A DNA stretch of 64,000 bases from Prosopocoilus inquinatus (GCA_036172665.1 CM069873.1:32728001-32792000), one strand, 5' to 3'; numbered from the stretch's first letter, positions 48,860 through 59,140 are shown. Notes: generated by a model not told the origin, from the sequence alone. Made by a program: numbers and translations.

Positions 48860-51800
48860 ATGTTTGATTGCAATCAGTGTGGCAAACAATTTACGCGAAT
48901 CGATAATATGAATCGTCATTTGCGTACGTCATGCCAGGGAAAACGTTTGAAATTAGATGAAATTGCCGGACCGTCCAAAGTTGTTGACCAGGTGAACGTT
49001 ATGAAATGTGATGTGTGTGAAATATACGTCAGCAGAAAGTGTTTCTCAGCACATTTGCGTAGTAATTCACATAAAAGTAATGCTTTTGTGGTCGTCGATA
49101 ACGGCGTGGAGAAGATAGCTGGTGCATTCGGAGATAAAATCGTAACGTACCGTATAACGGAACCTTACAATTATGTCGATGTCGAGGATTTTATGTACAA
49201 TATTCAAGAAAAAGTACTAACTTTGGTTCAAAGTATATTAGACATCCATAAAGCATTAAAGTGGAATGTGGAAATTTTCGGAGTATATTTCTTAGATTCT
49301 AAAGAAAGTTCTGAGATAAAATCTTTTAACACCAAGAATAAAATAACTTGTTTTGGAACTGATATATACAATATATATCGTGATTTTGTAAACGAAATAC
49401 ATGTAAAAATGTCGGAATTTCAGGAGAGAGATTCAGGTAAAACAAATAATAGGTGCAATCGTTTAGAATAAAACTTAAAGTTGCAAATATTGTTACAGGA
49501 TGGACTTTGTGCAGAATTTTATATATGGAAGTCAACATTAATAAATACAATCCACTGAAAGCATCCAGCTTCATGCCATTACCGTCTTCAATAAGTGCGA
49601 AGAAAGCTGTCATAAATGTCAGAAATAACGACAACGCTTGCTTTGCCTGGGCGATAACGTCAGCGATGTGTCAACCGACAGGTCTTCCTCAAAGGATGTC
49701 TTCGTATCCCCATTATAACACAGTAGCGGATTTCACTGACCTAGAATTTCCACTGAAAGTTTGTGACGTGAAGAAATTTGAAAGCAAGAACAATATTTCT
49801 ATAAATGTCTACGGACTCGGTTCCCATTATAATGGTAAGGTTACGGTTGATGAAGTTGTAGGACCGTTACATTTTACTAAAAATAGAAAAAATATTCATA
49901 TAAACTTATTATTAATTGATGACAACAACGGAAATACTCACTATTGTTGGATTAAAAATTTATCACGTTTAGTGTCAAAACAGACTTCACATCACGGTCA
50001 CGAGAAATATATTTGTGAAGGATGTTTAGTGTATTTTCCATGTATTGAAAAATTGCAACGACACGAGAGGGAAGACTGTAAAGTTATCAAAACAGTTTTA
50101 CCATCGACAGAGTTAAAAATAAATAAGTATGGTGAATCTTTGCCAGAGAATATATTACAATTTGAAAATTTTGAAAAACAGTTAAAACTTCCTTTTGTTA
50201 TATATGCCGATTTCGAAGCATTGCTAAAACCACTGGACAGAGTAGAACCAAATCCAGATAAATCTTTCACTGTTAAGTGTTATGAACACGAACCTCATTC
50301 ATTTGCATATTACATTAAGTGCAGTTTCAATGCAAATTTGTCAATGTTAAAGTTATATCGCGGAGAGAATGCCGCCACTGAGTTTATAAAATGGTTAGAA
50401 AAAGATATTAAAGAAATTTACGATAAATATTTAAGTAAAATTGAGCCGATGACTGATTTAACACGAGAAGAAAAAGAGGCATACGACCGTGCAACAATGT
50501 GTCATATTTGTGAAAAACCAATATTAGATGTTAAGGAGAAGGTGCGTGATCACGAACATTTATCGGGAGCGTTTAGAGGTGCTGCTCACTCTGTGTGCAA
50601 CATTAATTTTAAAATACCAAAATTTATTCCAGTGTTTTTTCATAATCTTTCTAATTATGACAGTCACTTGTTTGTAAAGACAATGGCATTAGAAGGTGAA
50701 GATGTGGACGTGATCGCACAAAATAAGGAAAAATATATATCCTTTTCGAAATTAATACACGTGGGGGATAAGACAGACTGTAAAGGTAAAAAGCGTAAAG
50801 TATATTTCAAAATAAGATTTGTAGATTCTTTTCGTTTCATGCAATCGTCTTTAGAGAAATTAAGTTCATACTTGGAAGATTGGCAATGTAGGGAAATTAG
50901 AAAATATTTTAACGATGAGGAGATGTTTAAATTAATACGTCAAAAAGGAATTTTCCCGTATTGTTTTATTGACTCACTCATGAAATTAGATTTTGCCACT
51001 TTACCTTCTAAGAAAGATTTTTATGATGTGCTGTATGATGAACACGTAAGTGATGAAGATTATGAGAGAGCACAGCGCGTTTGGAATTTATTTAACTGTA
51101 AAACTATGGGTGATTACAGTGATGTATACGTAACATCTGATGTTTTACTGTTGGCAGACGTATTTGAAAATTTCAGAGACCTTTGTATTGATAATTACAA
51201 ACTAGATCCTTGCCATTTTTTCACCGCTCCAGGATTAAGTTGGGATGCAATGTTAAGAATGATAAAAATTAAATTAGAGTTACTGCAAGATGTTGATATG
51301 CTACATTTTTTTAGAATGGGTATACGCGGTGGAGTGAGTATGTGCACTAAAAGAATCGAAAACGCTAATAATAAATTTGTGCATGGTTTTGACTCTAAGA
51401 AGGCAACTAAATATTTACTATATCTTGATGCTACAAATCTGTACGGTCACGCAATGTGTTCCAGATTTCCGTGGGGAGAATTTACTTGGTTGTGTACAGA
51501 AGAGATTAACAATCTTAACATTTCAGAGTTAGAAGAAAATTCAGATGTCGGGTACATATTCGAAGTAGATTTGGAATACCCGACTCATTTACATGACAAC
51601 CACAACGAATTACCATTTTGTCCGGAAAACATAATTCCTCCAAATTCGAAATATGGTAAACTTATTCCAAATCTGTACAACAAAAGGAAATACATAATTC
51701 ACTATTTAAATCTGAAACAATGTTTGGAAAATGGTTTAATATTAAACCAAATTCATAGGGCAATTAAATTTAAGCAATCTCGTTGGCTAAAAATATACAT

Positions 51801-52713
51801 AGACTTTAATTCACAAAAACGAGCTGAAGCTAAAAACGAATTCGAAAAAAATTTTTACAAATTATTAAATAATAGTGTTTTCGGTAAAACTATGGAAAAT
51901 GTTGAGAATCGCGTCGACATTAAATTGGCCACCAGCTGGGAAACCCATAATCGAAGACCGGGAGCTGAATCATTGATAGCTAAACCAAACTATAAATCGA
52001 GTAAAATTTTTAGTGATCACCTGGCCGCAATAGAATTATGCAAAGTACAAGTAAATTATAATAAACCTTTATACGTAGGGTTTTGTGTTTTGGAAATATC
52101 AAAAACAGTAATGTACGATTTTTATTACAATTTTATAAAGCGAAAATATAACAATAGAGCAGCTTTATTATATACTGATACGGATAGTTTAATACTGACC
52201 GTTAATACTGATAATGTATACGATGACATAAAGCAAAATTTAGATAAATTTGATACTTCAAATTACCCACCGAATAATGTACATGAAATGCCTCGAACTG
52301 AATCAGTTATTGGACGATTTAAAGACGAATACGCAGGACAGGTTATAGAATCTTTTATCGGGACCGGTGCGAAAGCCTACTGTGTAAAGCTTATTTCAAA
52401 ATGTACTAAGAAAGCAAAAGGTGTTAAAAAATACGTTATAGATAAATACTTATCTGTAGATGACTACAAAGAAATCATTGAACGAGATGGTTTTATTTTT
52501 AAAAAGATGTACGTGTTTCACTCAGATTTTCATACGGTGTATACAGAGTTGAAAAATAAAATTGCCTTATCATCTAAAGACGATAAACGTTATATTTTGG
52601 ATGACAAAATTCATACTCTGGCGTGGGGTCACCATAAAATTGCTGATATAGAAAGAGATAAAACACTAAAAGAACTAATTGAAAAACTGGAAAAAGAATT
52701 AGAAAATAAATAA
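48860..52713 (+). CDS. Protein-primed type family B DNA polymerase, two exons
   Basis: Exons 48,860-49,436 and 49,499-52,713 give 1,263 residues; a 62-nt GT-AG intron separates them in phase 1. Two zinc-finger-like motifs lie at 4-25 (C4, C7, H20, C25) and 50-71 (C50, C53, H65, H71). An OTU-like pair follows: NNDNACFAW with Cys about 240 and NTHYCW with His about 340. Then exonuclease motif I YADFEAL (D430, E432), an endonuclease VII/HNH-like insert (C526, then DHEH near 543-546), exonuclease II HNLSNYDSH (574-582), exonuclease III YVTSDVL (near 736-739), polymerase A YLDATNLYG (about 834), B KLLNNSVFG (about 980) and C YTDTDS (1084-1089). All catalytic acidic residues are present. It would replicate the element's DNA in the nucleus. 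The convergent integrase gene lies 111 bp downstream. Confidence 0.93.
49437..49498 (+). other. Intron in the DNA polymerase gene
   Basis: It starts GTAAAACAAA and ends TTGTTACAG. It contains in-frame stops, and the two flanking exons are in compatible frames with no lost or added residue in an otherwise continuous polymerase. Length and AT content match small insect introns. Confidence 0.85.
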
Positions 52714-52747
52714 AGTATGTTTTATCTATAAGTTCTGTTAGAAAGTA

Positions 52748-52753
52748 AATAAA
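52748..52753 (+). terminator. Polyadenylation signal of the polymerase gene
   Basis: AATAAA 35 nt after the stop codon. On the opposite strand an AATAAA at 52,821-52,826 overlaps the end of the integrase gene, so the convergent genes share this short interval. Confidence 0.6.
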
Positions 52754-52824
52754 TTAATTTGTAAAATTCATTTATTGTGTATTGTGAGTATTGTATGTTT
52801 ACAGTTGTAGTTAATAAATATTTA

Positions 52825-53769
52825 TTATAAAACATTGCGTTTTGGTATCCATGAATCATGTTTAGAACTCAATCCTAAATAACTTACGAGCGCCTTATTA
52901 CCTTTTTCTCTCAATACATTAATTAAATATATATCTGGATGTTTTACTTTTTGTAACTCGTACTCATAAAACCCACCAAGAATGGCTTCACCATCAGCGT
53001 CTTTAATTAGATATGTTCTGGGATTAGTATTCTGCACCGACGAAATGGTAAATATTTCGTTGGACCAATTCGGAGTGTACATCTTCGAAAATGCTTGTCT
53101 GTATTTACTGATGCGCACATGATCTCCAATTTTAAATTTTGCAATTCTTGGATCCACAATTTTAAGGTTGCTGTAGACGGACTGTAAAATACTTTGCGCA
53201 TTTCTTTGATTTATCTTGCTGGGTTTGTAACCCGTCGTACTGTGAACAGTGTTATTGTATTCTTCAATTAGCCTTGGTAATAAATTGAACCATCCGAAAT
53301 TTCCTTGCATGCTAAATTCTTTCCACATTTTTTGTTTTAGGGTTCTATTAAATCTTTCGACTATCGAACTTTTTAAATTAGAGTATGCGCTATAGTGATT
53401 AATTCTATATTTCTTCATTAAATTTTGGAACTCTGCATTGTAAAATTCCTTTCCGTTATCTGTTTGTATATTTTTCGGTACAGAATTTCTACCTTCAGAT
53501 AAAATCGATTGAAAAGCTTTGGTTACTTCTTTACCTGTCTTATTTTTTAATGGTATTCCCCAAGCATACTTGGAAAATGCGTTGATCACTGTCAGAATGT
53601 ATTTGTATCCTTTGTTTATCTTGGCATAAGGTAGCATTTCAATTAAGTCTGCTTGGAAGAGATCTCTGAGTCCTTTTATTATTACTCGACGACGGCGAAA
53701 GTTTTTCCTTGCTGGTTTGTGCAACTCATTAACAACATCACGTTTCACATTAGAAGATAGATTAGACAT
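52825..53769 (-). CDS. Polinton-type DDE integrase with C-terminal chromodomain-like part
   Basis: The 314 residues begin with a basic N-terminus (RKNFRRRRVIIKG). The retroviral-type catalytic core has aspartates at 41 (QADLIEM) and 104 (QTDNGKEF) and a glutamate at 138 (SIVERFNRT), with 33 residues between the last two. An SH3-like stretch follows (FKIGDHVRISKYR), and the last 40 residues (YLINVLREKG, HDSWIPKRNVL) look like a chromodomain. It would insert the linear DNA into host chromatin, guided perhaps by the chromodomain. No zinc-binding HHCC domain is visible at the N-terminus, so either it is absent or an upstream exon was missed. The first 8 nt overlap the end of the next minus-strand gene. 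Confidence 0.92.
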   Translation of the reverse strand: MSNLSSNVKRDVVNELHKPARKNFRRRRVIIKGLRDLFQADLIEMLPYAKINKGYKYILTVINAFSKYAWGIPLKNKTGKEVTKAFQSILSEGRNSVPKNIQTDNGKEFYNAEFQNLMKKYRINHYSAYSNLKSSIVERFNRTLKQKMWKEFSMQGNFGWFNLLPRLIEEYNNTVHSTTGYKPSKINQRNAQSILQSVYSNLKIVDPRIAKFKIGDHVRISKYRQAFSKMYTPNWSNEIFTISSVQNTNPRTYLIKDADGEAILGGFYEYELQKVKHPDIYLINVLREKGNKALVSYLGLSSKHDSWIPKRNVL

Positions 53770-54145
53770 TTTCAGTTAGAACTCGTTTTCTTACGATGAA
53801 TTCAACAAATAATGGAACTGCACAAACTAAAGATGTGCAAGTAAACGAGATTTGATCTCCCACATTCAACGTTCTTCCAATTAAAGTATCAGTACAATTT
53901 ATAGCGTTGATGGATACTGTAATGTTGACAATAGTAGGTTGATGAATAAGTACTTTTTTAACAACGCAAGTTTCTTGGATCGTATACGTCGTTTGGTGAC
54001 CTCTATTTGAAAGCAAATACACACTTTCGGCGTTAAGCTCTTGACTCTGAAAGTCTAATAATGTTTCGTAAAATAATGGTGTAGCAGCAATGTGTTTGAA
54101 AACTGTGTGTTTATGAACGTGTCTTCCAAACTTATCAATAGTCAT
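53762..54145 (-). CDS. Unknown 127-residue protein, beta-rich
   Basis: I do not recognise it. It has no membrane segment or coiled coil. Many alternating hydrophobic residues (PTIVNITVSINAIN, LVCAVPLFVEFIV) suggest a compact beta-sheet fold. It lies between the integrase (8-nt overlap) and the DUF8207-like gene in a region of structural genes, so a minor virion protein is possible, but that is a guess from position. The ATG at 54,145 is chosen because the stretch to the next gene is only 68 bp. Confidence 0.65.
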   Translation of the reverse strand: MTIDKFGRHVHKHTVFKHIAATPLFYETLLDFQSQELNAESVYLLSNRGHQTTYTIQETCVVKKVLIHQPTIVNITVSINAINCTDTLIGRTLNVGDQISFTCTSLVCAVPLFVEFIVRKRVLTENV

Positions 54146-54213
54146 TGTGAATCAATCAACAACTATGTGAAACTGAAATGTGTGCTCGCTTGCACTCCAC
54201 TAAATACTACAAT

Positions 54214-55440
54214 TTACAAAATAATTTTAGCCTCTTTTAATTCTTCAATGATCGCTATGATTTCATTGTTATGTGCGGAGTGACCTGCTGATTTGGATGC
54301 GTTCAATAAACGCAATCGTTCTACTAGTTCGTTAGGATCATCCCAGTATTGATACTGCAAACATTTGTTAGGTACAAGCTTTTTCTCCAAAGCTCCACCT
54401 GTTTTCCAGCTTCGCGCCCACCAAACGTTTGGTGGTTTTCCCTGAATTATTGGTTTTATAATATTCACATATTTAAATCCTCTGCTTGCAGATATTCGCC
54501 CTGAGGGATTATAATTAACTTTAAACGCACTAGTTCTTCTCAATATATCTCTATAGTCTCGCACATCGTGAAACGTAAATTTCTCTGGATTTTTCTTAAA
54601 AACCAGCTCGTATAAACCTTTAGTACCCTTATACGCCAAGTCTCCAATTACAAGATCGGGACCGTCAAACTTAAGCTCCTGGTTCCCAACAAACAATCTC
54701 TCATCTTCTTCTCTTACACCGTATTTTGTATCGAATTCATTTTCTACATCAGTTTCAAATCGTGTAACATAATCACGTGCTAACGGATGATACGATTCTA
54801 AGGCAGCTTCCACCAGCGGTGATTCTAATCTAGTCCGAAGTAATGATTTTCGTTCTTCTAGAAGTGTACGAGCATGAGCCAGGGATTCGTCCGCAGGGGG
54901 GTTACTGCTTTCGGTGTCATATTCTTCTGCTTCTTCATAAACAGATTTTGAAGTTGGAGATGTGGACTTTTCATGAGGAACCTCAAGAATTTCTTCATCT
55001 TCTAAGATGGAAGGTTGTTTAATTTCACGTCCAAGTGGCGTTGAAGTACCCACATCATGCTCCTCTGACAATCCAATTCGCGACGAAGGATCGGATTTTA
55101 ATTTATAACTCGGTCTTCTTCGTATGAAAGAAGGATCAGATCTCAATTTATAAATCGGTCTTTTTCGTAGGAAAGAACTCTTTGGCTCCTCTTTCAATCT
55201 CTTTTCACTGGCTTCGTATGACTGTTGCTCCTCTTTCATAGGTAATACGCTGCGAACAACATCTAGCTTATTGACAATATCTCGGAGTGGCTCTACAATA
55301 GGTGAATAAGTTGTCTGCAGATACTTTTTTGATTGCTCCGCATGATGTTTTGCTTGTGCAATATCGGATTTAAGTGTTTTTAATTTAGTACGCAAACTTT
55401 CGCGCGCAGTGGCTAATTCTGCTTTAAGTTTGTTACTCAT
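54214..55440 (-). CDS. DUF8207-like element protein with coiled-coil N-terminus
   Basis: The 408 residues begin with a helical, likely coiled-coil region (KAELATARESLRTKLKTLK). A short duplicated basic motif follows (KRPIYKLRSDPS and RRPSYKLKSDPS), then an acidic low-complexity linker. The conserved C-terminal domain (about 245-370) holds FVGNQELKFDGPDLVIGDL, KGTKGLYELVF and NPSGR. From memory this resembles DUF8207, a domain found almost only in arthropod Polinton-like elements, of unknown function. Length and position next to capsid and packaging genes suggest a virion component. No upstream TATA box is evident; a GTAACAG just before the start may mark an unrecognised splice site. Confidence 0.72.
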   Translation of the reverse strand: MSNKLKAELATARESLRTKLKTLKSDIAQAKHHAEQSKKYLQTTYSPIVEPLRDIVNKLDVVRSVLPMKEEQQSYEASEKRLKEEPKSSFLRKRPIYKLRSDPSFIRRRPSYKLKSDPSSRIGLSEEHDVGTSTPLGREIKQPSILEDEEILEVPHEKSTSPTSKSVYEEAEEYDTESSNPPADESLAHARTLLEERKSLLRTRLESPLVEAALESYHPLARDYVTRFETDVENEFDTKYGVREEDERLFVGNQELKFDGPDLVIGDLAYKGTKGLYELVFKKNPEKFTFHDVRDYRDILRRTSAFKVNYNPSGRISASRGFKYVNIIKPIIQGKPPNVWWARSWKTGGALEKKLVPNKCLQYQYWDDPNELVERLRLLNASKSAGHSAHNNEIIAIIEELKEAKIIL

Positions 55441-55529
55441 GGTGCATCCGCATCCTTTAACGTCTGTTACAGTACTGAAGAACTGTAGAACTATGTAAAA
55501 ATGAAAGAACTATGTAAAATGTAGTGGTT

Positions 55530-56219
55530 TTAAAGATATATGTACGTGTCGAATCCTTTACGATATCTCCCTGCGTTTATGGAACAATCGGTATCAATAA
55601 CTAAGAAACCAAACGGTTCCTTCCAACAAGCGTAACAGATATTACGAAACTGGTCCATAGTCATATCTCCGCTGACGTAATCATCGTAAACGTGTTTCAA
55701 ATTTGTGAAATCTTGACGAAATAGTATTAAGAAATTACAATTATCACGAATCATTTGTTTGGGTATTGCACTGTAAGTTTGACTTAAATAAAAGCAGTCA
55801 ACATTTCTATGACGTCCAAAGGAGAAATATTCTTTAATTAAATTTTGTGTAGTACACTGAACATCATCAAAAACAACGACTGAATATTCTTTTACATTTG
55901 TAGGTGACACCATTTTTTCAATATCGGAAATTTCAAAGTAGCCTATTTCGGGCACTGTTGATAGCAAATGTCGGAGAAATTTATACTTCCCCTGAGATAA
56001 GGTCTTACAGCAGATGTATAAATTTTGGAAACGTAATCCGTTCGGATGGGTTAATAATGTCACTAAGGAATTACTTTTACCAGCCCCTGAGCTCCCGCTA
56101 ATGATAACGCGTTTACTTGATCCTCCGAAGAGAACACTGTGACGTTTAAAGGTTTCATTTGCGATTGCATCGTCGAAATTTTGTACGGGTAACTTTAAAG
56201 ACTGTTGTTGAAACTTCAT
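55530..56219 (-). CDS. Genome-packaging ATPase, A32/FtsK-HerA type
   Basis: The frame opens at 56,240, but I prefer the second ATG at 56,219 (MKFQQQSLKLP), giving 229 residues, because the first seven residues look like leader sequence. Walker A is GSSGAGKS (49-56 counted from the first ATG). Walker B is VVVFDD (121-126), followed by a polar residue. NVDCFYLSQTY forms the sensor region. Size and motif spacing match the small packaging ATPases of Polintons, virophages and adintoviruses, which pump DNA into the capsid. TATATAG at about 56,341 lies upstream with ACAGT about 35 nt beyond it, suggesting its own promoter. Confidence 0.9.
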   Translation of the reverse strand: MKFQQQSLKLPVQNFDDAIANETFKRHSVLFGGSSKRVIISGSSGAGKSNSLVTLLTHPNGLRFQNLYICCKTLSQGKYKFLRHLLSTVPEIGYFEISDIEKMVSPTNVKEYSVVVFDDVQCTTQNLIKEYFSFGRHRNVDCFYLSQTYSAIPKQMIRDNCNFLILFRQDFTNLKHVYDDYVSGDMTMDQFRNICYACWKEPFGFLVIDTDCSINAGRYRKGFDTYIYL

Positions 56220-56240
56220 ATTTAAAATAATATTTTTCAA

Positions 56241-56519
56241 AAATATTCAAAATATTTTTGCTCCTTACAACACGTTATTAATTTCCTCGTTACCAAACGC
56301 GATACTCTATTACTGTGTTGTAGTTATCAATATCAACTGCTATATAAACACTCTTTAAAACTCATAAATTATTTATTTAAATAAATATAATAAATTAATG
56401 TTCCTAACTAACTAAATTAATATTTCTAACTAAATTAATATTTCTAACTAAATTAATATTTCTAACTCTAACTAAATTAATATCTCTAACCTAAACTCTG
56501 ATTAATGCTCTAATGCTCC
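56241..56519. other. Intergenic region with an 18-bp AT repeat
   Basis: It holds the putative promoter of the ATPase gene. At 56,400-56,495 there are 4-5 copies of AACTAAATTAATATTTCT, in places shortened or extended by CTAACT. Confidence 0.7.
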
Positions 56520-56992
56520 TCACTGTAAAAAATAAGATGTTATTAAAATGTTGAAAGGTAATGAACGATAACGAACCCAAGATTCATCCATCGTGGATTC
56601 CACTTCCACCTCTCCCCTTTCCTCCTCCTCCACCTCCACCTTTAGTGGTAAAGGCTGAGGTAGAGGCTCCAACACTGGCGGCGCAAACACCCTCCTTTTT
56701 AGGCGGATGCGTTGAGGCGCCGCCACTTGCTGCACCGGCGGCCTTCGTTCAGGTGTGGCCGCCGCTAGCGGCGTTGGAGTGTAGCTGGGTGAAGGTGACC
56801 GTTCGATACGTGGATGAACCATGCGATAATTAACTACCGCCGTTTCCGCATTAATCAGAGTTCCGTCCATTAACTGAAAAAGTAAATAATCAAAAATATA
56901 AACCGTAAAATACAAATTAGATTACTCACTTTCAGTTCCACTTGCCTCATAAAAATTGATTTCACGAGAGGCACGTTTGGTGAAGAACTCAT
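56520..56992 (-). CDS. Proline-rich protein, two exons, unknown function
   Basis: Exon 1 is 56,992-56,930 (21 codons), the intron 56,929-56,874 (56 nt, GTGAGT...TTTTTCAG) and exon 2 56,873-56,520; the product is about 138 residues. Without the splice the frame would start with an odd hydrophobic leader encoded by the intron. The middle is rich in proline and arginine (IERSPSPSYTPTP, PERRPPVQQ), then acidic (EVEEEERGEVEVE). No known domain is seen. A second acceptor-like TTTTACAG lies directly before the exon 1 ATG, so an upstream non-coding exon is likely. A disordered minor virion protein is possible. Confidence 0.6.
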
Positions 56993-57187
56993 CTGTAAAA
57001 CGAATAACAATTATTAAAAATTGTACAAAGAAAAATAATTTTTTATATCCTCGAAAACATACCTAATACCTCGACAACATTTCCAACTTCATGTGAGGAA
57101 CATACCATTAAACAACAATATAATTCACAGACATATCTACTTAAGAGAAGAAGTTAAATCTTAAGACACTAAATCAAACTTAATCTT

Positions 57188-58903
57188 TTAAATAGATATG
57201 TCTGCGACAAGATTATGAAACAAATCTTGGATCAGGCTCAGACGGTTGTGAATGAGGGAAATTTTGTCATATTGTTCGTTTAAAGCCTGGTCAGTCGGAG
57301 ACCTTAAGCGAACTGTACGTAAAATTTCACGACAAGATTGCAACTCATCCGTGACTTTTCTAAGATTTTTCTCACCCTCTAAACAACAGTTCCTGACTTC
57401 AGGCATAATTCCGTCATAATAATTTTGGACTGCTGTTGAGATAACTCCCACTAAATTGGGAGAGGGTGAAGGAAGGGGTATAACATGTTGTGATGAGGAA
57501 AGGGATCGAATAGGTGTAGAGGTTCGGACACTAGGAGAGGATATTTCAAGGCGAGAAGGTGAAATCTGAAGTCGAGAAGGTGGAATTTGAGAGGGTGGGA
57601 TAAGTAGTTCCGGTTGTGATTGTGAAGATGACAAATTCTGAATATTGGATATAATATTAGCAGATTCACTAACATTAGTCCTCGGTAGATTAATAGTCCT
57701 CGGTCGACGAACAGAAGGAGAATTATTAATCATTACTGGATTAATATTAATTGATGAGTTCGTGTTATTATTATTCCCAATTGGTGATAATTGAGATATC
57801 TCCATTGAACGGTCTGATATATCAATTATTTCAGAAACTGAGTCATTAGGATTTAGCGGGATATTATCTGCAACAACACGGGGTTGCGACTGACTCAGTT
57901 GACCTTGCAACTCCGCACTATGCATCAAGTCATGATTTGAACGCAAAGAAGAAAGAAAAACTCTTTCATTAGCAATTCTTTCCAATCTACGTTCCATTGT
58001 GCGTTCCCTTCTGCGTTGCAAATATTCTGCTTTAGGCAACCACACTCTTTCATACTTGTCGCTAACGGTCCTTAGACGAGAATATTGGTTGCCACGTAGG
58101 GTGCGTAAATATTGTGTGGGTTCACGAGTATTAGAAACGGATTTAGAAACAGATTTAGAAATGGAACTCGGAGTTTTTGATTTAGAAATAACAGATCTAG
58201 AAATGACACTCGGAGTTGTAAAGACGGATGTAATAGGAACAGTTTCCGATGTAGAAATAGGAACGGATGTTACAGCAACCGAAGTAGTAGAGGCTGATGT
58301 GGATGTTACAATAGGAGTAACTATTGACTGTTGAGAAATGAGGGGTTGAGTAGGTTTGGTTTGCGTAAGGAAAGAAGAAATAAGGGGTTGAGTGGGTTGT
58401 TTAAGAATGGGAACTGATTTATTTGATGGGGAAACTGGTTTATTTGGTGGTTTCGAAGTTTGAGGTGGTTTCATTAAAGAAGAAGTAACGATTAATTGTT
58501 GTGGAATAATAAAAGGAGGTTGGGTAGATTGCTGATTAAGAATAAAAGGGCTAGGAACCAGCAATTGGTTAGGGCTAGGAACCAGCAATTGGTTAACAAT
58601 TGGTTGACTGGAATGAATGTCTCGAGAATCCACACGATCTATTACGTCACCAACTGCGTTCAGTGTAGAATCATTGATAATTCCTTCTTGCAACAGGAAA
58701 GAGGAATTATCAATTTCATTCCACCATGAAGGCGGCACATTTGCTTGAGTGGTAAATGCACTCTGAGAAACATTTACTTGAGCAGTACTTGCCACTCCTG
58801 TCTGTGTTTCTCTAAATGCAGATTCCACGCTAGTAGTTACTGTTGAAGAAGGATTTCCTTGTAAATATTGCTGTAAAATTGGGCGTTCATTTCCAAAGGA
58901 CAT
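57188..58903 (-). CDS. Large Ser/Thr/Pro-rich protein with helical C-terminus
   Basis: 571 residues from the ATG at 58,903. The ATG at 58,912 would lie inside the second 5' intron. The protein is low in complexity: repeats around NQLLVPSP, STSASTTSVAV, ISKSVSKSVS, PPSRLQISPSRLEIS. A charged middle (YLQRRRERTMERRLERIANE) and a C-terminal helical segment (about 495-571, LNEQYDKISLIHNRLSLIQD) could mediate assembly. No family is recognised. It is in the place where related elements carry fibre- or minor-virion-type proteins, which is only positional evidence. Codon use resembles its neighbours and no breaks are visible. Confidence 0.7.
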   Translation of the reverse strand: MSFGNERPILQQYLQGNPSSTVTTSVESAFRETQTGVASTAQVNVSQSAFTTQANVPPSWWNEIDNSSFLLQEGIINDSTLNAVGDVIDRVDSRDIHSSQPIVNQLLVPSPNQLLVPSPFILNQQSTQPPFIIPQQLIVTSSLMKPPQTSKPPNKPVSPSNKSVPILKQPTQPLISSFLTQTKPTQPLISQQSIVTPIVTSTSASTTSVAVTSVPISTSETVPITSVFTTPSVISRSVISKSKTPSSISKSVSKSVSNTREPTQYLRTLRGNQYSRLRTVSDKYERVWLPKAEYLQRRRERTMERRLERIANERVFLSSLRSNHDLMHSAELQGQLSQSQPRVVADNIPLNPNDSVSEIIDISDRSMEISQLSPIGNNNNTNSSININPVMINNSPSVRRPRTINLPRTNVSESANIISNIQNLSSSQSQPELLIPPSQIPPSRLQISPSRLEISSPSVRTSTPIRSLSSSQHVIPLPSPSPNLVGVISTAVQNYYDGIMPEVRNCCLEGEKNLRKVTDELQSCREILRTVRLRSPTDQALNEQYDKISLIHNRLSLIQDLFHNLVADISI

Positions 58904-58905
58904 TA

Positions 58906-59077
58906 CTAGCATGCAAAAATACGGAGTATATTAAAACATTAAAACGTAAATCTTACTTAATAATACTTACAGTTAAATTGTTAAAAACAATTAAATAAAT
59001 ATGGAAAATATATATCTGGAAAAAATAGAGTATCATACTATAGATCTATTAATGAATTAAGAAGTAAAAGCACTTAC
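58906..59077 (-). other. Two putative 5' UTR introns
   Basis: On the minus strand intron 1 runs 59,077-59,016 (GTAAGTGC...TTTTTTCCAG, 62 nt) and intron 2 runs 58,970-58,906 (GTAAGTATT...GCATGCTAG, 65 nt), enclosing a 45-nt exon. Both donors are near consensus, and intron 2 ends two bases before the chosen start codon. Confidence 0.55.
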
Positions 59078-59130
59078 CAGTAGATTCACTGAACAAATAA
59101 CTTGTGAGTTTATTCGAACTAAATGCCTCC

Positions 59131-59137
59131 TTTTATA
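59131..59137 (-). promoter_or_regulatory. TATA box of the 57.2-58.9 kb gene
   Basis: TATAAAAGGAGG on the minus strand, with an initiator-like CTCACA about 30 nt downstream and the first 5' UTR donor a further 25 nt on. This spacing fits a Pol II core promoter. Confidence 0.6.
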
Positions 59138-59140
59138 CTC

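Noticed and set aside
49453..49498. Separate start for the polymerase at 49,453
   Set aside because: That ATG lies inside the proposed intron; the frame before 49,499 encodes sequence that does not fit the family, while the upstream exon joins in phase.
56561..56833. 90-codon plus-strand frame rich in Pro and Val
   Set aside because: It is the antisense shadow of the proline-rich gene at 56,520-56,992.
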